The position numbers were made by a program, and so were the translations under genes. A stretch of DNA of 64,000 nt, taken from positions 558,001-622,000 of the forward strand of contig NZ_CP092123.1 in NCBI RefSeq assembly GCF_022343685.1, given 5' to 3'. Shown here piece by piece: positions 52,461 through 62,486 of the stretch (position 1 is the first letter of the stretch; every line of letters starts with the position of its first letter). The notes beneath the pieces were generated by a model, which was given only the letters and a program-made list of their open reading frames with translations, ran no database searches and was not told the origin of the DNA. The stretch is from Marinobacterium sediminicola. Lineage in GTDB: Bacteria > Pseudomonadota > Gammaproteobacteria > Pseudomonadales > Balneatricaceae.

Positions 52461-52727
52461 GCAGATGGGGCTTTGGCACTGTTTGCAGCGTTGCTGCCCG
52501 GCTGCCGGGAGAGACGCTGAAGCGGGTGTCATTTTTAAGTCGAGCAGCCATTGAGGCGCCGGTTGAAAGGTAATCAAGCCCCGTATTTTGGAGGGCGAAG
52601 TGTTAATTTATTAATCGTATTGGGGAAATGTCAGAGTTCAGGTACGTTTTTCTTAAAGTTTTAACTATATTAGGCCGATTAGACTTAAAGGAATTAGGGG
52701 TGCCGGTCGAATGCAGGGAGGTTGCCT

Positions 52728-54482
52728 TTGAAGCTGAAAGCAAAGTTCAGCCTCTTGGTTATAGTGCTGATGATCGCTTCAGGTCTGGCCGTATGGGTCT
52801 CAGTACAAACTTTGGCCGAGCGAATCATTACGGAATGGGCTGAGCGTTACGTCGAAAAGCAGGCGCGCTATGACAAGCAGCGCGTGCTGCAGCCGCTGCT
52901 GCGCGAGATCGTGCTGGCACGACAGTTGGCGAGTTCTCCTTTGCTGCTGGAATGGTTACAGAGCCCGGACGACATCGTATTGGAGTTTCGTGCGCTGGCC
53001 GAGCTTGAGCGCTACCGCGAAGCCTTTGAGGACAATAATTATTTTCTCGGTATCGTGGGTAATGGGCGCTACTACTACAACAATGCAGAAGATGAATACG
53101 GCAACGATCAGCTGAGGTATGTTCTTTATCCGCACGAACCGGCCGACCGCTGGTTCTATGACATGATCGCTCAGGGAAAAGACCTTAACCTGAATGTCAA
53201 TCCGGACCCCCATCTGGGCGTGACCAAGCTCTGGATAGACGTACTCCTGCGGGGGCCAGACGGTCGGGTGCTGGGTGTCGCCGGTACAGGCCTCAACCTG
53301 AGCCGGTTCCTCAATGACTTCGTCGACAGCGGGGATGCTGGCATCACCAGCCTCTTCGTTAACCATGATGGTGCAATTCAGTTATACCGGGATCAGGCAC
53401 TGATCGACTTTGCCACTTTGGGTAAGCCTGAAGGTGATCAGAAACGACTGAACTTAATGGTAACCCCGAACGATTTGCTTAAATTGCAGGCTGCAATGGC
53501 AGAGGTCAAGATGGATCCTCAAGCGGTGGCCAGCCGTTTTGTGGACATCAAGGAGACCCGCTATCTCGTCGGAGTTGCTTACCTGCCGGATATCGACTGG
53601 TACGAAATTACTCTTATGGATCTGAACCAGCTGCTGCCGATGAGTCGGTTCAATCCGATCCTGTTGATCTTTGCAGGCACCCTGCTGGCAACTCTGCTGA
53701 TGTTTCATGTTGTGCTCGGACGTGTGGTTCTGGGGCCTCTACAGACTCTGGATGCCGCCATGCGCCGCTTCAGGCAGGGGGATTACCGCGGCGAGCCTCT
53801 GGGGGTGAAAGCTTCGGGAGATGAAGTGGGACGTCTGGTCGGTGAATTCGAGCAGATGACTGCAGAGGTGTTTCAAGCTCGCTCCAACCTTGAAGCCAAG
53901 GTGCGAGAGCGGACCGATGAGTTGAACCGAATCAGCCAAACCGATCCATTGACGGGGCTGCTGAACCGTCGCGGCATGGACGAACGACTGGATGAGGAAC
54001 TCAAGCGCTCTGCGCGTGAAAATCGCCAATTGGGTGTGATCTGGATCGACCTGGATCTGTTCAAGGAGATCAATGACGTTCATGGCCACGCTGTTGGTGA
54101 TGAAGCGCTGAAGCTGGTGGCTCGAGTACTGCGTTCGGTGGTGCGGGAATATGATGCCGCCTCCCGTTGGGGCGGAGACGAGTTTCTGCTGATGGTTCGG
54201 GATGCCGACCGTTACCTGATAGAACGCATTTGTGAGCGACTGCTACGCGTGATTCGAGGCCAAAGCCTGCAGACCCCCGGTGGCACTTATCTGAGCATGA
54301 CCTTCAGTATCGGTTGTCACCTGGCCAGTCGGGATGATCTGGAATCAGTGCTGCGTGATGCGGATGCAGCGCTCTATGCCGCCAAGTCGGCAGGGCGTAA
54401 CTGTTACCGCTTCAGTCACCCGTTCAGTGAACGGGCCACTGCTGAAGAAACGACTGACGCGGCTCAGGTGCGTTCGCACTAG
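52728..54482 (+). CDS. dCache-type diguanylate cyclase
   Basis: A 584-residue membrane sensor. I choose TTG 52728, six bases after GGGAGG, over a TTG two codons earlier. TM1 (about 7-25), a periplasmic Cache domain (about 35-295; FLGIVGNGRYYYNNAED, GVAGTGLNLSRFL), TM2 (about 303-325), a HAMP-like linker and GGDEF (about 400-565). RWGGDEF is intact and a REYD inhibitory site lies five residues upstream, so it should make c-di-GMP with product control. The ligand is unknown. It ends 4 bp inside the convergent RpiR gene. Confidence 0.92.
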   Translation: MKLKAKFSLLVIVLMIASGLAVWVSVQTLAERIITEWAERYVEKQARYDKQRVLQPLLREIVLARQLASSPLLLEWLQSPDDIVLEFRALAELERYREAFEDNNYFLGIVGNGRYYYNNAEDEYGNDQLRYVLYPHEPADRWFYDMIAQGKDLNLNVNPDPHLGVTKLWIDVLLRGPDGRVLGVAGTGLNLSRFLNDFVDSGDAGITSLFVNHDGAIQLYRDQALIDFATLGKPEGDQKRLNLMVTPNDLLKLQAAMAEVKMDPQAVASRFVDIKETRYLVGVAYLPDIDWYEITLMDLNQLLPMSRFNPILLIFAGTLLATLLMFHVVLGRVVLGPLQTLDAAMRRFRQGDYRGEPLGVKASGDEVGRLVGEFEQMTAEVFQARSNLEAKVRERTDELNRISQTDPLTGLLNRRGMDERLDEELKRSARENRQLGVIWIDLDLFKEINDVHGHAVGDEALKLVARVLRSVVREYDAASRWGGDEFLLMVRDADRYLIERICERLLRVIRGQSLQTPGGTYLSMTFSIGCHLASRDDLESVLRDADAALYAAKSAGRNCYRFSHPFSERATAEETTDAAQVRSH

Positions 54483-55390
54483 AACTCGTCGTTCAGGCGG
54501 TTAATCAGTTCTTCTCGATGACTCAGTCGTTCGACGGCTCGCTCGCCCAGCATACGCGCCGTTTGCAGCAGCAGGGTTTCGGCCAGAAACTGAGTGGCAA
54601 CCATGCTGTTGGTATACAGCGGACTGTTGTTGCGACTGATCAGGCTGCAGTCGGCCAGCTGCGCCAGAGGAGAATGGTGGCTGTCTGTGATGGTCAGCAG
54701 TGGCAGTTTCAGCTGGTTGGCTACCTGTGCCAGCATCACCGAATCTCGACTGTAGGGTTCGGAGCCGAACATCACCAGAAGATCTCTTGAACCCAGTTCC
54801 GCCAACGCCTGAGCCTGCCCTTCTCCCGCCGAGCCAACCACACTGACCTGTTCCCGAATCAGCCCCAGCATGTAGCTGAACATGCTGGCCAGGCCGTATG
54901 ACTGCCGTCGCCCGGAGATCCTGACACGGCGGGCCTTCACCAGTAATTGAGCGGCCTGACTCAGGTTTTGTTCAGTGAGTTGAGCGGCTGACTGGGCGAG
55001 GTTTTCGGCCTGTTGCTCCAGATGATGCCGGACCCTGTTTTCCACTGACATCTCTTCACTCGGCTTGATCAGTGCCGAGGCCTGGGCACTGTAGTAGCGG
55101 CCTGGCTGGCTGAGAGCATGGCGAAACAGGCTTTGAAATTGGACAAAACCCTTGAACCCCAGCAGCTTGGCCAACCGGGTCAGTGAGGCGGGACTGACAG
55201 ACGTTACCTGTGCCAGCTCGGTGATACTGTGTGTAGCGACCAGGCGGGGGTCATCCAGCATCACGCACAGAGCGACCAGAAGTCGCTTGCCCATCGGCAG
55301 TGTCAGCTCACCCCGTTTGAGCAGTGATGGCAGCTTGCGCAACTCGGCCAGCGATGCGGGAGGGAAGTTGATGCCGGATGCAGATTTCAA
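54479..55390 (-). CDS. RpiR-family transcriptional regulator
   Basis: A 303-residue regulator: N-terminal helix-turn-helix (about 20-95; ATHSITELAQVTSVSPASLTRLAKLLGF) and C-terminal SIS domain (about 140-275; RRVRISGRRQSYGLASMFSYML) that usually senses a phosphosugar or amino-acid-like ligand. It is divergent from the aminotransferase gene, with a near-palindrome between them, suggesting it controls that gene. Confidence 0.9.
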   Translation of the reverse strand: MKSASGINFPPASLAELRKLPSLLKRGELTLPMGKRLLVALCVMLDDPRLVATHSITELAQVTSVSPASLTRLAKLLGFKGFVQFQSLFRHALSQPGRYYSAQASALIKPSEEMSVENRVRHHLEQQAENLAQSAAQLTEQNLSQAAQLLVKARRVRISGRRQSYGLASMFSYMLGLIREQVSVVGSAGEGQAQALAELGSRDLLVMFGSEPYSRDSVMLAQVANQLKLPLLTITDSHHSPLAQLADCSLISRNNSPLYTNSMVATQFLAETLLLQTARMLGERAVERLSHREELINRLNDEF

Positions 55391-55475
55391 AACCTTTTTA
55401 TCCTTTCGATTTTGTTGCTGTAGCTATTTGATTTTAATCGATTATCAGGGGCAGTTATTAGGATTGAATGTTTTT

Positions 55476-55493
55476 TTGAAAAAATATTTCCAA
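55476..55493. promoter_or_regulatory. candidate RpiR operator
   Basis: An 18-bp near-palindrome, TTGAAAAAATATTTCCAA, matches its own complement at 14 of 18 positions and lies in the AT-rich space between the regulator and the aminotransferase. Confidence 0.35.
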
Positions 55494-55569
55494 ATTGATC
55501 GGTCAAATTGAAACGAGTTTTATTTGATCCATAGTATTGCACATGGATTCACCACAGGAACCCTTGACC

Positions 55570-56835
55570 ATGTCCATTGATGCCTATCTTCGTCCGATCA
55601 ACCATTCAGAAACACTGTTGATCAATGAACTTTCCGACCAGCTGGCGGCCAGCCGTCAGGTCTACCGTTTCGGCTTTGGCCAGTCGCCCTTTCCGGTACC
55701 GGCAGGGGTGACTGAAGTGCTGCGTCAGCAGGCACATGAGAAGGCCTATTTGCCCGTGCAGGGCTGGAAACCCTTGCGTGAGGCCGTCGCGGCCTTTCAT
55801 CGCCAGCAGGATGCAGTTGACTGGCAGCCGGAGCGGGTGCTGGTGGGGCCCGGCAGCAAGCTGTTGATCTACGCGGTAATGGCTGCCTTCACCCAGGCTG
55901 AGGTACTGCTGGTATCCCCCAGCTGGGTATCCTATGAGCCCCAGGCAAAACTGGCTGGCCATAAGGTGTCACGTGTGCAGGCTGACGCGGCCAGCGAGTG
56001 GCGGCTGACCCCGGCAATGCTGGAGGCCTTCTGTGAAACACGAGAAAACCCGGAGCTGCCCCTGTTGCTGGTGCTGAACTACCCGGGCAACCCGAGCGGG
56101 ACCACCTACAGCGAGGAGCAGTTGCGTGAGCTTGCAGCGGTGATGCGTCGCTATGGTGTACTGGTCATCAGTGACGAAATTTATGGCATGTTGCACCACC
56201 GCGGTGAGCATCGCTCTCTGGCGCGATACTACCCGGAAGGTACCCTGGTCACCGGCGGCTTATCCAAATGGTGTGGTGCCGGTGGCTGGCGTCTTGGCGT
56301 CCTGCATGTGCCTGAAGCACTGTCAGACAACCTGCTGCCACGGTTGCTGGGCGTAGCCTCCGAAACCTGGTCGTGTGTGGCCGCGCCGGTTCAGCAGGCC
56401 GCTGCCGAGGCATATCGTTTTGGGCCGGAAGTGGAACACTATGTCCAGCGTGAACGGCAGATACTGTCTCAGCTCGGCCAGCAGGCTGCTGACCGGCTTA
56501 ACCAGGTGGGGGTCCTGACAGCATCTCCCGAAGGCGGGTTTTATCTGTTCCCTGACTTTGGGCACTGGCGCAAGCGGCTGGAGGCTTCCGGTATTTCAAC
56601 TTCGAACCAGCTTTGTAGTCGGCTGCTCGAGGAAGCGGGGGTGGCTCTGTTGCCGGGCACGGCCTTCGGCATGCCTGAGCAGGAGCTGGTTGCTCGTCTC
56701 TCCTACGTCAACTTCGATGGGGCTGCAGCCCTGCAGGCAACAGAGGCCGAGCTGGTGGAGATTTTTAAGCCGGTCATGGATGGACTTGAGGCCATTGCCA
56801 GCTGGCTGAGCGAAAGCAACCTGGCCGTGGCGTAA
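55570..56835 (+). CDS. class I/II PLP-dependent aminotransferase
   Basis: A 421-residue fold-type I enzyme. ATG 55570 has AGGAA nine bases upstream; ATG 55543 is an alternative. NYPGNPSG is the substrate/PLP loop, VISDEIYGMLHH holds the PLP-binding Asp and Tyr, and GGLSKWCGAGGWRLG carries the catalytic Lys. The substrate is unknown. Its position opposite the RpiR gene suggests induced amino acid catabolism. Confidence 0.9.
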   Translation: MSIDAYLRPINHSETLLINELSDQLAASRQVYRFGFGQSPFPVPAGVTEVLRQQAHEKAYLPVQGWKPLREAVAAFHRQQDAVDWQPERVLVGPGSKLLIYAVMAAFTQAEVLLVSPSWVSYEPQAKLAGHKVSRVQADAASEWRLTPAMLEAFCETRENPELPLLLVLNYPGNPSGTTYSEEQLRELAAVMRRYGVLVISDEIYGMLHHRGEHRSLARYYPEGTLVTGGLSKWCGAGGWRLGVLHVPEALSDNLLPRLLGVASETWSCVAAPVQQAAAEAYRFGPEVEHYVQRERQILSQLGQQAADRLNQVGVLTASPEGGFYLFPDFGHWRKRLEASGISTSNQLCSRLLEEAGVALLPGTAFGMPEQELVARLSYVNFDGAAALQATEAELVEIFKPVMDGLEAIASWLSESNLAVA

Positions 56836-56943
56836 ACTGGGCAACTCAGAGTTGCCGGTTTTGGGTGTCTTATTGATTCTGCAAATGCGAGAAGATTGCG
56901 CTCTTTTTCGCAAAGTCAGAATGACGGTTTCAATAAGGCTCCC

Positions 56944-58575
56944 ATGGAACTCAAACATGTCAAAATTCGCTCCGCGCTGCTGCTCATTCTTCTGGTGTTC
57001 AGCGGTCTCCTGGTTCTGATCAGTGTCACTGCCTGGTGGACGGCCAGAGAGGCTCACCAGGCACTGACCCAGCTGAATCGAATCACCGAAACCCAGACGG
57101 TGCCGGTGACCAACACTTTGATCACCGTTCTGCGGGCGCGCCTGGCGGTGATTGGTGCCGAGGCAGAGTATCAGAACGGCAATCTGGAGAATGCGAGGCA
57201 CAGTCACGATGCTTCGAAGCGATTCGCGCAAGAAGCGGCGGATACCTTCCGGACATTCCAGCAGGCTGAAACGTCTCCGGCTACCGCCCCGATAGCACGG
57301 CAGGTGTCGGCTCGTTTTGAGCAGTTCCAGCAAGCAATCCAGCAGTTGAACCTTGCCTTGAACGGTCGTGACCGCAGTGCTTTTCTGGCGGCGAACCTGA
57401 AGGCGCGCGAAGCCAGTGAGGGTTACTATGCCGCACTGCTCGATTTTCAGCGGGTGCAGGCAGAGGATCGTCGTGTGCGCATGGTGCAGGCGCAGTCGGC
57501 CTATGACAGGTCAATCTTTGGGGCCGTGGGGTTAACGCTGTTGTCGCTGTTGCTGGTTACCGGGAGTCTCTGGTATGTCCGTCGTTATGTGACCGCGCCT
57601 CTGCAGCTGGCGCAGGCGCATTTCCGGATGATGGCGCAGGGGGACCTGACTCAGGATATTGATACCTCAAGCCGGAATGAGATTGGTGACCTGTTCAAAT
57701 CGCTGCACGAAATGAAGCAGGCCAAACGCAACATGATCCGCGCGTTGATGGCGTCCTCCAGCCAGCTGGCCGCAGCTGCCAAAGAACTCAGTGCGGTAAC
57801 AGACGAGAGCCAGCGCGGGCTGCAGGAACAGAGCGATCAGCTGCAACAGGCGGCCACGGCTATTACCGAGCTCAGCACGGCGGTAGACGATGTGGCCAAT
57901 AATGCGTTGAGTACCTCTGAGGCTTCTCAGGCATCTAACGCACTGGCCGCCGAGTGTCGCCGTGGTGTACAAGCCACCGTGGGCGATATTCACGCGGTTG
58001 TGGAAGGTGTGGAACAAACCTCGTCACAGGTTGCACAACTGGCAGAAAACAGTCGCAATATTGGCCAGATCCTCGATGTGATTCATGATGTGGCCGAGCA
58101 GACCAACCTGCTGGCACTGAATGCGGCGATTGAAGCTGCCCGGGCTGGTGAGGCCGGGCGCGGGTTCGCGGTCGTTGCCGACGAGGTGCGTACACTTGCC
58201 CAACGAACCCAGGCATCGACGACTGAGATCGAGAAGCTGATTCAAAATATGCGTCAGGGTACCGACAGCGTGATTCGTGCCATGGATCTCTGTCGTGGTT
58301 CCGCCGAGCGCACCCTGTCTGGCGCCGGGATGGTGAGCTCGGCACTGGAGGAAATCTTTGGCTCCATCAGTCAGATCAATGACCGTAACCTGATCATCGC
58401 CAGTGCGGCAGAAGAGCAGACACAGGTTGCACGAGAAGTGGATCGAAATCTGATCAATATCCGTGATCTTGCGGCACAGACCGCCGCGGGTGCCAACCAG
58501 ACCAGCGCCGCAAGCCAGGAACTTGCTCGTTTGGCGGCAGAAATGCACGATAGGGTGGTGCACTTTCGCACCTGA
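56944..58575 (+). CDS. methyl-accepting chemotaxis protein
   Basis: A 543-residue chemoreceptor from ATG 56944. TM1 (about 9-31), a periplasmic four-helix-bundle domain (about 32-185), TM2 (about 188-212), HAMP and a signalling domain with the conserved hairpin tip [20 protein letters not shown]. It lacks a CheR-binding pentapeptide at the C terminus. The ligand is unknown. A terminator follows. Confidence 0.94.
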   Translation: MELKHVKIRSALLLILLVFSGLLVLISVTAWWTAREAHQALTQLNRITETQTVPVTNTLITVLRARLAVIGAEAEYQNGNLENARHSHDASKRFAQEAADTFRTFQQAETSPATAPIARQVSARFEQFQQAIQQLNLALNGRDRSAFLAANLKAREASEGYYAALLDFQRVQAEDRRVRMVQAQSAYDRSIFGAVGLTLLSLLLVTGSLWYVRRYVTAPLQLAQAHFRMMAQGDLTQDIDTSSRNEIGDLFKSLHEMKQAKRNMIRALMASSSQLAAAAKELSAVTDESQRGLQEQSDQLQQAATAITELSTAVDDVANNALSTSEASQASNALAAECRRGVQATVGDIHAVVEGVEQTSSQVAQLAENSRNIGQILDVIHDVAEQTNLLALNAAIEAARAGEAGRGFAVVADEVRTLAQRTQASTTEIEKLIQNMRQGTDSVIRAMDLCRGSAERTLSGAGMVSSALEEIFGSISQINDRNLIIASAAEEQTQVAREVDRNLINIRDLAAQTAAGANQTSAASQELARLAAEMHDRVVHFRT

Positions 58576-58595
58576 TTCTGTTGCTTTATCTGATC

Positions 58596-58616
58596 AGGCC
58601 GGTGTTACACCGGCCT
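58596..58616. terminator. bidirectional hairpin between the chemoreceptor and LonB genes
   Basis: AGGCCGGTG and CACCGGCCT form a 9-bp stem with a 3-nt loop between two convergent genes. T-runs are short (TTC). Confidence 0.6.
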
Positions 58617-58655
58617 TCAGGTGCGGGCCCGTCATTGATCGGTCTGCTTCCCTTT

Positions 58656-61046
58656 TCAGTCGTCGCCTTTGCCGTTCAGCTTGCGGGCCTGCTCTGCCCA
58701 GTCGGCAAGCTGCAGCTGCACCATCCCGTTGACGGTGGACGGTGGGTAGCGGCCGTCGCTGTCGGCACGTCCGGCGTCGCGGTCAAACAGCAGCTTAATC
58801 AGCTGATCAAGTGTGCTGACAGCATGGATGGCGAAGCGTCCTTCACGGCAGGCATCCACCACTGATGGGTCCAGAATCAGGTGTGGTACGTTTGCCGCCG
58901 GAATAATCACCCCGTGGCTGCCGTCCAGCCCGCGCGCCTCGCATAACTCGAAAAAGCCTTCGATCTTCTCGTTCACCCCACCGATGGCCTGGACCTCCCC
59001 TTGCTGATTAATTGATCCGGTCACGGCGAAGCTTTGTTTCAGAGGCAATCCGCAGATGGCCGACAGCAGCACACAGAGTTCAACTGCCGATGCGCTGTCA
59101 CCGTCTACCGGGCCGTAGGATTGCTCGAACACCAGGCTGGCGTTCAGGGAGAGGGGCTGGTTGCGAGCGTATCGACTGCCGATGCAGGCGGCCAGAATCA
59201 TTACGCCCTTGGAATGCACTGGCCCGCCAAGCTTGGTTTCTCGCTCGATGTCGAGCATGCGACCGCTTCCCATGCGGGCGGTCGCTGAGATCCGGTTGGG
59301 CTTGCCGAAGCGCTGATCGCCGAGTTGGTAAACCGCCAGACCATTGGCCTGGCCGATGGCCATGCCGCTGGTGCTGATCATCAACGTCCCTCTTTCGATC
59401 TGCTCCTGAAGCAGTTCCGAAAACTGGCTGCTGCGGTAACGCTGCTGAACGATGGCCTTGTGGACATGCTCACGTGATGCCTGAGATGCGCCCTGACGCA
59501 GTGCCCAGAAGCTGGACTCGCGCAGCAGATCGATCAGCTGGCCTCGATTCAGTGACAGTTTCTGGCTGTCGTCCATTTGCCGGGAGCTGTGTTCGACCAC
59601 CGCTTCCAGTGCGCTGAGATCGAAGTGGGCCAGCCCCTCCTCGCGAATCAGCATGGTGATGAGTCCCAGATAGTTTTCCAGGTTTGCCCGGTCTCGGTCG
59701 AAGCCCTCGGCGAAGTCGGCGTAGACCTTGAACAGGGTGGTGAACTCGGGATCATACTGCTTGAGCAGATAGTAGAGGCGGCGGTCACCGATCAGAATCA
59801 CGCGGACATCCAGTGGCACGGGTTCAGGTTCCAGCGAGCGGGTGCCGCTGACGCCGTAGATCTTTTCCAGCGGGTCGATGCGCAGTTCGCGGTTGCGCAG
59901 GGCGCGCTTGAGTCCCTCCCAGGCGAAGGGAAAGGTCAGCAGTTTCTGGGCATCAACGACAAGATATCCACCGTTGGCGCGGTGCAGGGCTCCGGGCTGA
60001 ATCAGGCTGAAGTCGGTCGTCAGCGTACCGAAATGGGCTTCATATTCGATACGGCCGATCAGGTTCTGGTAGCTTGGAATATCTTCAAATACCACCGGTG
60101 CGCCGCCGTTGTGGTTCTGGCTTACCAGCATATTGACCTGATAGCGGCGGAACTTGGCCGAGCGAGCCCGCTTGTGCAGCGGAGCCCGTTCCTCCTCTTC
60201 GGACGGAAAGAAATCGTCTACGTTTTCGATCAGGTCCTGATGAATGGTGTCCAGAAAGTCGAGCACCCCGGCATGCCCGCCATAGGTCTGGCGCAGGTTG
60301 TTCAGCGCCGGGTCGATCACGCCCCGGGTGGTTTCCTGTTCCAGTTCACGGATACGGCTTTGATGCTCCTGGTGCATTTTCGGAACTTCATGAATCAGCT
60401 CGGTCAACTCCTCATTGAGGGTGTCGATCGCCCTTTTGATCTGTTCTCGCTCTTCCTCGGGGAGTTGCTTGAACTCGTCCGGGGTCATCAACTTGCCGTC
60501 CCGAATGGGACCCAGAGTATAGCCGCCCGGCGTGCGCAGCAGGGTAATGCCAAGCTCGTGTGCCTTTTTGCCCAGCGCCTTGAAGCTCATCTCTTCGCGT
60601 TGCTGGAATTCATCGTTCAGCGCCTGCAACTGGTTGCGGTACTCGTCGCTCTTGAATTGAGCCGGTATCCGCACCATCAGGATCTCGATCAGTTTGCGCA
60701 GGTCCATGTGCAGCCGATGCCCGGTGCCTTGTGGCAGGATGAGGACGCAAGGCTGGTTGGGGCGCTCGAAATTGTGGATATAGCAGCAGTCACTGGGGGC
60801 TTCGCCGCTGGCTGACTCGGCGCTGATGATGCGGGAGACCAGTTCGCGCTTGCCAACGCCGGTGGAGCCACTGACAAACAGGTTGTAACCCTGGTGCTCC
60901 ATGCCGATGGCAAACTGGATCGCATCCATGGCACGGGTTTGGCCCAGTGCCGAGTAATCGGGCGTGATATCTGCCGTGGACGAAATACCGAAAGCGGAAA
61001 GATCACAGCTGTGGCGTAACTGTTCGGGGGTGAGCGGCGTGTCCAT
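58656..61046 (-). CDS. LonB-type ATP-dependent protease (YcbZ-like)
   Basis: A 796-residue AAA-plus protease of the Lon family without the classic N-terminal domain. GSTGVGKR (60-67) is the Walker A motif; a long helical insertion (about 130-290) follows it. The C-terminal Lon protease domain has Ser651 in GDSAS and Lys694 in GVNEKIEG, with the same 43-residue spacing as the E. coli Lon dyad. It is presumably cytosolic protein quality control. Adjacent to the DUF4010 gene upstream (16 bp). Confidence 0.93.
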   Translation of the reverse strand: MDTPLTPEQLRHSCDLSAFGISSTADITPDYSALGQTRAMDAIQFAIGMEHQGYNLFVSGSTGVGKRELVSRIISAESASGEAPSDCCYIHNFERPNQPCVLILPQGTGHRLHMDLRKLIEILMVRIPAQFKSDEYRNQLQALNDEFQQREEMSFKALGKKAHELGITLLRTPGGYTLGPIRDGKLMTPDEFKQLPEEEREQIKRAIDTLNEELTELIHEVPKMHQEHQSRIRELEQETTRGVIDPALNNLRQTYGGHAGVLDFLDTIHQDLIENVDDFFPSEEEERAPLHKRARSAKFRRYQVNMLVSQNHNGGAPVVFEDIPSYQNLIGRIEYEAHFGTLTTDFSLIQPGALHRANGGYLVVDAQKLLTFPFAWEGLKRALRNRELRIDPLEKIYGVSGTRSLEPEPVPLDVRVILIGDRRLYYLLKQYDPEFTTLFKVYADFAEGFDRDRANLENYLGLITMLIREEGLAHFDLSALEAVVEHSSRQMDDSQKLSLNRGQLIDLLRESSFWALRQGASQASREHVHKAIVQQRYRSSQFSELLQEQIERGTLMISTSGMAIGQANGLAVYQLGDQRFGKPNRISATARMGSGRMLDIERETKLGGPVHSKGVMILAACIGSRYARNQPLSLNASLVFEQSYGPVDGDSASAVELCVLLSAICGLPLKQSFAVTGSINQQGEVQAIGGVNEKIEGFFELCEARGLDGSHGVIIPAANVPHLILDPSVVDACREGRFAIHAVSTLDQLIKLLFDRDAGRADSDGRYPPSTVNGMVQLQLADWAEQARKLNGKGDD

Positions 61047-61062
61047 GACGTATCCCTTTAGA

Positions 61063-62313
61063 TCAGATCAGACTTAAGGTTAGCAGGGCCAGCAGAATCG
61101 CGAGGGTCAAGCCGGGCCAGAGAGAGCGGCACAAACTCCAGTGTCCGGCGAAGAAGGCCAGTCCACCCTTGACCAGAGTGTTGGTGATGGCTGCCAGGGT
61201 GATGCCGGTCACCGCGGTATCGGCGGCGATACCGTCAATCGACATGCGCGCCAGCGTCAACGTAATGGCATCAACGTCGGTCAGACCCGCAACGATGGCG
61301 ACCAGCCAAAGCCCCTGTTCTCCCATGTGTGCCTGAATGCCATGCGCAATCAGCATGATGACCACCAGCAGGGCACCGAACTGGAGTGCCGGCAGTAACT
61401 GAAAGGGTTGAGCCGTTACCTTGCTGGCATCAATACAGCCGAACGGCTCCTTGCGATGCCAAAGCCAGAAGGCGCTGGCTGCACAGCCCAGTGTCATCGC
61501 CAGCATCGGTGGCCAGAGGTCGGGCAGCAAGCCCGGGTTGACCACGGCGACTTCGAGCAGAATGCGAGGATACATGATCGCAGCTGCCAGCAGGATGCCG
61601 CAGGCAAGCAAGCGGGGCAGGGGCAGATGCGCGTTCATCCGTGCCAGGCTCAGGGTCAGCGCCGTGCTGGAAGCCAGACCGCCCAGCAGGCTGGTAATCA
61701 TGATGCCCTTGTCTGGCCCGGTCAGGCGCATGGCAAAGTAGGCGGTCAGGCTGATCCCTGCGATCAGCACCACCAGCAACCAGATTTCATAGGGGTTGAG
61801 GGCATTCCAGGGGCCGTAGGACTGGTTTGGCAATACCGGCAAGAGCACGGCTGAAATCAGGGCGAGTTGGAGAATGCCGCGGATTTCGGAGTCGCTCAGG
61901 TGCTCCAGGGCGTGATGCAGGGTCTGCTTGAAATGCAGCACGATGGTGGTCATCACGGCCGTTGCAACGGCCAGTTTGAGATCGCCCACTAGGGTAATAA
62001 CACCAATGAGATAGGTAACGATACCGGCGATCACGGTGGTCATGCCGTAGTCATGGTCTTCGCTGGAGTCGAGCCAGTGCGCCAGACCAAGCAACAGGGT
62101 GATACCGATGCCGATAGCAATGCTGATGCCCGGCCCCAGAGTCGGCAACAGGACAGCGGTCAGGGCACCGGTGACCGCAAGCAGACCGAAGGTGCGGATG
62201 CCGGCAATGCGTCCGCCCGCACGAATGTTGCGTTCATGCCAGCCGCGCTGCAGGCCGATAAGCATGCCCAATGCCAGCGCCACCAGTACATGCAGTAGTT
62301 GAGAGTTGTCCAT
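61063..62313 (-). CDS. MgtC/DUF4010 membrane protein
   Basis: A 416-residue protein with about twelve helices. The N-terminal third resembles MgtC/SapB (ALALGMLIGLQRGWHER, GGRIAGIRTFGLLAVTGAL), and the rest is DUF4010 (GLASSTALTLSLARMN, LTDVDAITLTLARM). The function is unknown; ion or magnesium-related adaptation is suggested for MgtC proteins. It probably shares a transcript with LonB. Confidence 0.87.
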   Translation of the reverse strand: MDNSQLLHVLVALALGMLIGLQRGWHERNIRAGGRIAGIRTFGLLAVTGALTAVLLPTLGPGISIAIGIGITLLLGLAHWLDSSEDHDYGMTTVIAGIVTYLIGVITLVGDLKLAVATAVMTTIVLHFKQTLHHALEHLSDSEIRGILQLALISAVLLPVLPNQSYGPWNALNPYEIWLLVVLIAGISLTAYFAMRLTGPDKGIMITSLLGGLASSTALTLSLARMNAHLPLPRLLACGILLAAAIMYPRILLEVAVVNPGLLPDLWPPMLAMTLGCAASAFWLWHRKEPFGCIDASKVTAQPFQLLPALQFGALLVVIMLIAHGIQAHMGEQGLWLVAIVAGLTDVDAITLTLARMSIDGIAADTAVTGITLAAITNTLVKGGLAFFAGHWSLCRSLWPGLTLAILLALLTLSLI

Positions 62314-62486
62314 AACGCCTCCGCCAGGGCTGTTCGACGCGATACTTCAAGCCTATCAGATTAGAACAGAATAATTGTACCGGGCAGGTTCCGTGCGGAA
62401 GTGGTGGCAATTGTGGGGAAGAAAAATCAGCGGGCATTCAGGGGACGATTGTCCCTGAACGCACCGGTAAGATTCTGGCAGTGGGT

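Noticed and set aside
52628-52843. Small plus ORF before the diguanylate cyclase
   Set aside because: It overlaps the cyclase start in another frame and lacks a ribosome-binding site; the 52461-52727 gap otherwise shows only AT-rich leader DNA.
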